This document shows positions 22,674 to 27,053 of a stretch of 27,053 bases of DNA, piece by piece. Each line of letters begins with the position of its first letter. Position 1 is the stretch's first letter. The DNA is from Protofrankia sp963555915 (GTDB lineage Bacteria; Actinomycetota; Actinomycetes; Frankiales; Frankiaceae). The notes under the pieces were generated by a model, which was not told the DNA's origin, made no database searches, and saw only the letters and a program-made list of their open reading frames with translations. The stretch is from assembly GCF_963555915.1 (NCBI RefSeq), contig NZ_CAUVXL010000133.1, positions 1 to 27,053 on the forward strand. The letters run 5' to 3'. A program made the translations under genes and the position numbers.

Positions 22674-22733
22674 GCCGTGTCTCCGTGAGCCGTGTCCTGG
22701 TAGGCCGTGTCCTCGTAAGCCGTGTCCTCGTGA
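22659..22733 (+). repeat. 15-bp tandem repeat of stop codons at the ppm1 3-prime end
   Basis: Five 15-bp units follow the pattern GCCGTGTCYYCGTRR, the first containing the ppm1 stop. In the ppm1 frame each unit ends in a stop codon: TGA, TGA, TAG, TAA, TGA. The repeat is a multiple of three, so all stops are in the same frame. Confidence 0.9.
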
Positions 22734-22765
22734 ACAGGACCCCTGCGAACAGGGCGAACATGGGT

Positions 22766-22794
22766 GTGGCCGGCCGGAGGACCCGGTCGGCCAC
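22766..22794. terminator. Hairpin between convergent ppm1 and rbpA
   Basis: GTGGCCGGCC (22766-22775) pairs with GGTCGGCCAC (22785-22794), with one G-T pair, over a 9-base loop. It lies in the short gap between two convergent genes, where a bidirectional terminator is expected. No T-run follows. Confidence 0.55.
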
Positions 22795-22835
22795 ATCATC
22801 TGTCGATTGCTGCTGCCGCCGCCGCGAAGGTCGCG

Positions 22836-23186
22836 TCAGGCGGAGCGGCGGTCCTGACCGGTGCCCCGCAGAACGGCAAGTCGCTCGGCCAAGACCTCTT
22901 CGAGGTCGTCGGTGGTACGCCGCTCCATGAGCATGTCCCAATGGGTGCGCGGGGGCTTGCTCTTCTTCGGCTCCGGGACCTCGCCGTTGACGATGACCGA
23001 CCCGGCACCACAGACACGGCACTCCCAGACCGCCGGGACCTCGGCCTCGGCGGCGAAGGGCATGGTGAACTGGTGGCCGTTCGGGCAGTCGTAGGACGCG
23101 GTCTGGCGTGGCGCGAGTTCAGTGCTGCGATCCGTCTCGTAGGACACCGCACCTAGCCGGCTGCCTCGCAGGATGCGCTCGCCCAT
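22836..23186 (-). CDS. rbpA: RNA polymerase-binding protein RbpA
   Basis: The 116-residue protein is the actinobacterial transcription factor that binds RNA polymerase and the principal sigma factor and stabilises open complexes. It shows the start MGERILRGSRLGAVSYE, the core zinc-ribbon region with CPNGH and CRVCGA, the basic linker PKKSKPPRTHWDML and the sigma-interacting helix ERRTTDDLEEVLAERL. Length is as usual. GGGAGGG lies six bases before the ATG. A SigR/SigH-like promoter is visible upstream at 23234-23260. It converges with the lnt-ppm1 gene, as in mycobacteria. Confidence 0.97.
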   Translation of the reverse strand: MGERILRGSRLGAVSYETDRSTELAPRQTASYDCPNGHQFTMPFAAEAEVPAVWECRVCGAGSVIVNGEVPEPKKSKPPRTHWDMLMERRTTDDLEEVLAERLAVLRGTGQDRRSA

Positions 23187-23233
23187 AAAAAACCCTCCCG
23201 AGCGTCGGTACCAGTGAGGAACTCAGAATCACC

Positions 23234-23260
23234 AACGCACAGACCCTGTTCGACGTTCCC
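23234..23260 (-). promoter_or_regulatory. SigR/SigH-type promoter of rbpA
   Basis: On the reverse strand GGGAAC (23260-23255) is followed after exactly 18 bases by GTT (23236-23234). The oxidative-stress sigma factor SigR of Streptomyces (SigH in mycobacteria) recognises GGAAT/C-N18-GTT, and rbpA is a known SigR target. Transcription would begin about 40 bases before the ATG. Confidence 0.62.
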
Positions 23261-23286
23261 ACGACGACAAGGCGGGTAACGAGATC

Positions 23287-23793
23287 GTGCTCACACTACG
23301 TAGAAGAACGATCGCCGTGACGCCGATTCCCGCCACGCACAGTCCGCGTGTGGCGCTGCTTGGCGTCACACGGTGCGCGATCGGTGTCGGCTTGCTGACA
23401 CGTCCGGCCGGATTCGCGCGAATCGCTGGGATAGACCGGGTAACCGCCGAACGGACGGCATGGATAACACGAGTGGCGGCCGTCCGTGATCTGGCCCTCG
23501 GCGCCGGGTTGCTCACGGCGTCCACCCGAGGGGAACCCGAACAGATTCGGACCTGGTTGTGGGCGGGAATGCTTGTCGACGCGGCCGACGCGGCCCTGTT
23601 GGTCGCCGCAGGGGCACGCCATCAGGTCGCTCCGCTGTCGGCGGCGGTCGCGGTGGCGGCAGCCGCGTGTGGTCTGGCGGGCGCAGGTCCGGTTGCCGTG
23701 GCAGCGTCCCGGAACAAAGCCGAAACATCAGACGTCACACATCGGGGGCCGCTACGCGCCGAAGGCCTCGGCGCGCCGGTCGGCGAAGCCTGA
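23287..23793 (+). CDS. Small membrane protein of unknown function (DUF4267-like)
   Basis: The 168-residue protein has four hydrophobic segments and the pattern RCAIGVGLLTRPAGFARIAGI at about 30-50, then VAAVRDLALGAGLL at 63-76 and LWAGMLVDAADAALL at 92-106. The combination of G-x-LL-x-P-x-R and RDLALG resembles small actinobacterial DUF4267-like membrane proteins with no known role. The last 30 residues are polar. GTG 23287 is used; GGCGGG lies upstream at weak spacing. It is divergent from rbpA and precedes msrB by 22 bases, probably in the same operon. Confidence 0.75.
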   Translation: MLTLRRRTIAVTPIPATHSPRVALLGVTRCAIGVGLLTRPAGFARIAGIDRVTAERTAWITRVAAVRDLALGAGLLTASTRGEPEQIRTWLWAGMLVDAADAALLVAAGARHQVAPLSAAVAVAAAACGLAGAGPVAVAASRNKAETSDVTHRGPLRAEGLGAPVGEA

Positions 23794-23815
23794 CACCGAT
23801 GACAGGGAGGGCACC

Positions 23816-24217
23816 GTGACAGCGGAGCAGGTCGTGAAGACCGACGAGGAGTGGCGCCGGGAGCTTTCGCCGGAGCGGTACGCCGTGCTGCGTGACGCGG
23901 CGACCGAACCACCCTTCACCGGCGCATACACCTACAGCAAGGAAACGGGAATCTACCGTTGCGGCGCCTGCGGCAACGCCTTGTTCGACTCGTCCACGAA
24001 GTACGAGTCCGGTTCGGGTTGGCCGAGTTTCTTCCAGCCGGCCGTGGCCGAGGCGGTGGAGCTGGTGGAGGACAGGTCACACGGCATGATCCGGACCGAG
24101 GTACGGTGCCGACGGTGTGGATCACATCTCGGACATGTGTTCGACGACGGTCCGGAACCGACCCGTCAGCGGTACTGCATGAACTCCCTCGCGCTTGATC
24201 TCGACGTGGCGACCTGA
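23816..24217 (+). CDS. msrB: Peptide-methionine (R)-S-oxide reductase MsrB
   Basis: The 133-residue cytosolic enzyme reduces methionine-R-sulfoxide in proteins using thioredoxin. The zinc site is Cys49-Gly-Ala-Cys52 and Cys98-Arg-Arg-Cys101; GSGWPSF is at 66-72, and the catalytic cysteine is Cys121 in RYCMNSLAL. No selenocysteine is used. The GTG at 23816 has GGGAGGG six bases upstream, which fixes the start. Both this gene and its divergent neighbour rbpA belong to the thiol-oxidative stress theme suggested by the SigR-like promoter. Confidence 0.96.
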   Translation: MTAEQVVKTDEEWRRELSPERYAVLRDAATEPPFTGAYTYSKETGIYRCGACGNALFDSSTKYESGSGWPSFFQPAVAEAVELVEDRSHGMIRTEVRCRRCGSHLGHVFDDGPEPTRQRYCMNSLALDLDVAT

Positions 24218-24715
24218 GACCTGAACGCTGACGGGTCGTGGCGGGGCCGAGCACGCGCCGCCGCGACCCGGGTGCCTGCTCGGCCCTCCCCCGCCGGGTG
24301 TCCAAAGCGCCGATAATCGACATTATGTCAAGTAGAATGCACGCGAGTCCCCCGCGGTTCCGCAGAGTCGGCCAACGGCTGATCCGATGAAAAGACCTCC
24401 GGACACCGCGGGGAAATCGGGTCGATGGTCCTGCGCCGGACAAGCGCCGTCCAAACGGGTGGAAACGCCTTAAGCTCGTGTTAGGGCGCTGCCGGATGTG
24501 TGAGATAAATCGCCCCGCGCGGGCGGGAGTTCACCCGTGTGACTCGCGACACCCGACACGCTGGTTTATCAGGCGCACCATAATTGATATAGCGATCTGG
24601 GACGCCCGATCCGGACAGGTCCTACGAGCGGCACGCTAATCGCGGACCGCGGGAACGAGGAGTCCTCGATACCGGGGCGAGCTCATTTACTGAACACTGA
24701 ACGTTGACAACGGCG
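24218..24715. other. Intergenic region of about 500 bases with dyads and AT-rich patches
   Basis: No convincing coding frame is seen. A double dyad lies at 24313-24329: ATAAT-CGAC-ATTAT overlaps GACAT-T-ATGTC, followed by the -10-like TAGAAT at 24333-24338. A second AT-rich patch at 24562-24595 (GGTTTATCAG, then ATAATTGATATAGCG) could be the promoter region of the ligase gene. No tRNA or known riboswitch pattern was recognised. Confidence 0.5.
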
Positions 24716-26215
24716 GTGAACGTGACATCGGTGATCAACTGGTTGGACGCACGCGCTCGCGAACAACCGCGCCAGACATACCTCAGGGAGGCACACGGCA
24801 ACCGTTCTATTACATACAGCGAGATGTTGGCTCTGGTCCGTGGTTGGTGGGCCGATCTGGACGCGTGTGGCCCACCGGCCGGACGCCGGATCGCGATCGG
24901 CGTGTCCGACCCGCTCGACTTCGCGGTCGTCTTCCTGGCGACAATTGCCAGCGGGCGGCACGCTGTACCGCTGGATCCGGACTCGCCGCCCGCGGAACTG
25001 GAGCGTGCCCTTCGACGTGCGCGACCCGACCTGGTGGTGACCGATCGGTCACTACCGATTCCGGCCGGGGTGCGGCAGCTCAACCCGCGCCTGGCGGGTA
25101 ACCGGCTCGAGGACGTCGACCGACCGGCCGCCACCAACTTTGATCAATGTCAGGGGATGCGGGGCGGAGTCCTGCTGGCGGGTTCGGGAACAGCCGGACC
25201 CGCCACTCAGGTCTTTCTCGACATCGATCAGCTCTCGCACGTCGCCGCGACCGTCGCCCGCCACCACCAACTGGGCCACACCGACATCGGCTACAACCCC
25301 CTGCCGCTGGTACACGTCAACACACAGGTGGTGGGGCTGCTTGCCACCTTGTGCAGCGGCGCGACCCTCGTTCTCGACCGCCGGTTCCGCCGCCGCGGCT
25401 TCTGGGGGATGATCAACAGGCAGCGGGTGACCTGGATCAACGCCGTTCCGGCGATCCTGGCGCTACTGGCCAGAGATCCACAGGTGGCCCGAGCCCATGA
25501 CTGCCGCGTCCGGTTCGTGCGGTCCGCCGCGGCTCCCCTGCCCGTCGAGGTGTTACGGGCATTCGAGGCCGCAACCGGTATTCCCGTACTGGAAACATAT
25601 GGCATGACCGAGGCCGGAAGCCTGATCACGGCCAATCCGCCGCATGGGACCCGCAAGCCGGGTTCGGTGGGCGTGCCGGTCGACAGCGAGGTCCGCGTCG
25701 TCGATGACAACGGCACGGTGTGCCCGCCCGACATGGTCGGCACGGTGCAGGTCCGCGGGCCAGGGGTGATTCGCGCCTATGCGGGTCCGACCGGCCGCGA
25801 CAGATTCACCCACGACGGTTGGCTCGACACCGGCGACATCGGTTTTCTCGACTCGGACGGCTATCTCTTCCTGTCCGGCCGCACCGACGACGTGATCAAC
25901 CGTGGTGGTGAGAAGGTGTACCCTCGCGAGGTCGAGGCGATCCTGCTCGCCGACCCACGGGTGCGCCACGCCGCGGTCGTGAGCCGGCCGGACGCCGTTC
26001 TCGGCGAGGTGCCCGTCGCGCTCGTCGTACCGGTGGACATCCCGGACGCCACGTTGCGCTATGACCTGGCGGAACGCTGCGAGGAAGGCCTCGCCAAATT
26101 CAAACGGCCGACCAGCATCGAGATCGTCTCGGACCTTCCGGCCAGACCTGCCGACCTGAGCCGGCGGGAGCGTCGGGCCGGGCCGACCACGGGACACTCC
26201 CATGCGGCCGCCTGA
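24716..26215 (+). CDS. AMP-binding acyl-CoA synthetase, oxalyl-CoA synthetase (PCS60/AAE3)-like, atypical active site
   Basis: The protein of about 500 residues has the ANL-superfamily layout. Its middle part, LPLVHVNTQVVG, RFVRSAAAPLP, ETYGMTEAGSLITANPP and TRKPGSVGVP, follows closely the peroxisomal/plant oxalate-CoA ligase branch. WLDTGDIGFLDSDGYLFLSGR and NRGGEKVYPREVE are the hinge motifs. Two expected elements are altered: the P-loop reads GSGTAGPATQV, without the PK lysine, and the C-terminal A10 region reads LPARPADLSRRERR instead of LPxTxxGKIxRR, so the adenylation lysine is missing. Start codons TTG 24704, GTG 24716 and GTG 24722 are possible. It precedes a cyclodeaminase gene, hinting at oxalate/formate one-carbon metabolism. 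Activity is doubtful. Confidence 0.86.
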   Translation: MNVTSVINWLDARAREQPRQTYLREAHGNRSITYSEMLALVRGWWADLDACGPPAGRRIAIGVSDPLDFAVVFLATIASGRHAVPLDPDSPPAELERALRRARPDLVVTDRSLPIPAGVRQLNPRLAGNRLEDVDRPAATNFDQCQGMRGGVLLAGSGTAGPATQVFLDIDQLSHVAATVARHHQLGHTDIGYNPLPLVHVNTQVVGLLATLCSGATLVLDRRFRRRGFWGMINRQRVTWINAVPAILALLARDPQVARAHDCRVRFVRSAAAPLPVEVLRAFEAATGIPVLETYGMTEAGSLITANPPHGTRKPGSVGVPVDSEVRVVDDNGTVCPPDMVGTVQVRGPGVIRAYAGPTGRDRFTHDGWLDTGDIGFLDSDGYLFLSGRTDDVINRGGEKVYPREVEAILLADPRVRHAAVVSRPDAVLGEVPVALVVPVDIPDATLRYDLAERCEEGLAKFKRPTSIEIVSDLPARPADLSRRERRAGPTTGHSHAAA

Positions 26216-26452
26216 CGATCCGCGCCTCCCATCCACCCTCCCATCCACATCCCGGTCGCATCGACATCCCGATTGACCCGACACTGAATACCGATCATCG
26301 CTGTTTCGTCGCCACCGGCGTCCCGTCGGCTTGCTACGGTGCAGTCCGGTCGGCCGTACAGACCGGCCGTCGTCCATCCCGACCCGGACGGCGTCCGCGT
26401 GGGTATGGGCAACCTTGGGAATCATCGACAGGTAAAAGGCAAAGAGGGTGCT

Positions 26453-27053
26453 ATGGACGACGAGACACTCGCGGGATTCCTCGCCGACCTGGCTTCACCC
26501 GCGCCGGCGCCGGGTGGCGGAGCAGCCGCTGCTCTACAGGCCGCTCTGGGCGCGGCGCTGGTGAGCATGGTCTGCAATCTGACGATCGGAAAGCCCCGTT
26601 ACGCCGCGCACGAGGCGACGATGCTCGCGGCTCGGACCGACGCAGACAAGGCCCGGATCGAGGCGCTGGCGCTCGCCGACGCCGACGCCCGGGCGTTCGC
26701 GGCCGTCAGCGACGCCTACAAACTGCCGAAAGACACCGACGGCGAACGTGCCGAACGCAGTCGGGCGATCCAGGCCGCGCTGGTCGGAGCGGCCGAGGTA
26801 CCGCTGCGGACGGCGGCGGTGGCGGCGGACGTGGTGGGGCTGTGCGCGGCGATTGTCGACGGCGCAAACGTCAACGTCCTCAGCGACGTGGGGGTGGCTG
26901 CCGCGTGTGCACGCGCCGCGTTGGCCAGCGCCGCGATCAATGTGCGGGTGAACACCGCGGCGATGACGGACGCGGTGAACCGGGACCGTGCCGCCGCCGT
27001 CCTCGCAGACCATCTGACGTCTGTGTCTGCAGCGGACGCAATCGTGCATATCG
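26453..27053 (+). CDS. Cyclodeaminase/cyclohydrolase (FchA) family protein, partial
   Basis: A frame from ATG 26453 runs to the window end, giving 200 residues. LAGFLADLASPAPAPGGGAA near residues 6-25 and ALVSMVCNLTIGKPRY at about 35-50 are the signature of formimino-tetrahydrofolate cyclodeaminase/methenyl-THF cyclohydrolase proteins, all-helical enzymes of one-carbon metabolism. AAAIVDGANVNVLSDVGVAA at about 138-158 matches the conserved late helix. A ribosome site AAAGAGGG lies seven bases before the start. The stop is not seen; most of the expected length of about 205 residues is present. It may form an operon with the AMP-binding gene 237 bases upstream. Confidence 0.88.
   Translation, partial: MDDETLAGFLADLASPAPAPGGGAAAALQAALGAALVSMVCNLTIGKPRYAAHEATMLAARTDADKARIEALALADADARAFAAVSDAYKLPKDTDGERAERSRAIQAALVGAAEVPLRTAAVAADVVGLCAAIVDGANVNVLSDVGVAAACARAALASAAINVRVNTAAMTDAVNRDRAAAVLADHLTSVSAADAIVHI

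Noticed and set aside
22450..23022. Minus-strand frame with repeated TRTRLTRTR
   Set aside because: The repeat is just the antisense reading of the 15-bp stop-codon array and it overlaps rbpA in another frame.
1..27053. CRISPR arrays, tRNA or rRNA genes
   Set aside because: No regularly spaced identical repeats with unique spacers, and no T-loop or acceptor-stem patterns were recognised by eye.

Overview
The window is high-GC DNA with many GTG starts and 4-bp GTGA/ATGA gene overlaps. It carries an actinobacterial RbpA next to an Lnt-Ppm1 fusion gene, so it comes from an actinomycete. The Uma2-type nucleases, the RbpA/Ppm1 neighbourhood and the overall gene mix would fit a Frankia-like organism. 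That genus guess is inference, not proof.

Accessory part (1-5850). A DUF302 gene runs off the left edge behind a CsoR-like operator. Two near-identical Uma2-family genes lie exactly 4743 bp apart in the same orientation and bracket an island. The island holds a complete Tn3-family transposon at 1189-4469, with 33-bp terminal inverted repeats (32/33 matches) and a 5-bp target duplication GTCTA. Its resolvase is frameshifted, its transposase has lost most of its N-terminal two thirds in frame, and it carries a SAM-dependent methyltransferase as cargo. A RHH antitoxin/MazF-like toxin pair follows, behind a perfectly abutting 18-bp tandem repeat.

Ion export part (6146-9245). A CDF metal exporter is followed by two translationally coupled CrcB/FluC fluoride-channel subunits. 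A tiny CxxCxGxG peptide ORF then overlaps, by ATGA, a protein-isoaspartate-methyltransferase-like gene. A hypothetical gene lies on the other strand.

Lipid/redox cassette (9903-16188, minus strand). A fatty acyl reductase fused to a HAD-IB phosphatase, a zinc alcohol dehydrogenase, a LarA-like (DUF2088) protein and a PlsC acyltransferase follow one another, with overlaps at two of the three junctions. An AsnC/Lrp regulator is divergent to the cassette and an amidohydrolase follows that regulator. I regard this cassette, together with the coupled peptide/methyltransferase pair, as the best candidate for something undescribed.

Core part (19474-27053). An SMR transporter with Asp in place of the essential Glu precedes the fused lnt-ppm1 gene, whose stop codon lies in a five-unit repeat made of stop codons. 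Convergent to it is rbpA with a SigR/SigH-type promoter. Then come a small membrane protein, msrB, a long AT-richer gap, an oxalyl-CoA-synthetase-like AMP-binding protein that lacks expected catalytic lysines, and the beginning of an FchA-type cyclodeaminase. No rRNA, tRNA or CRISPR array was recognised.
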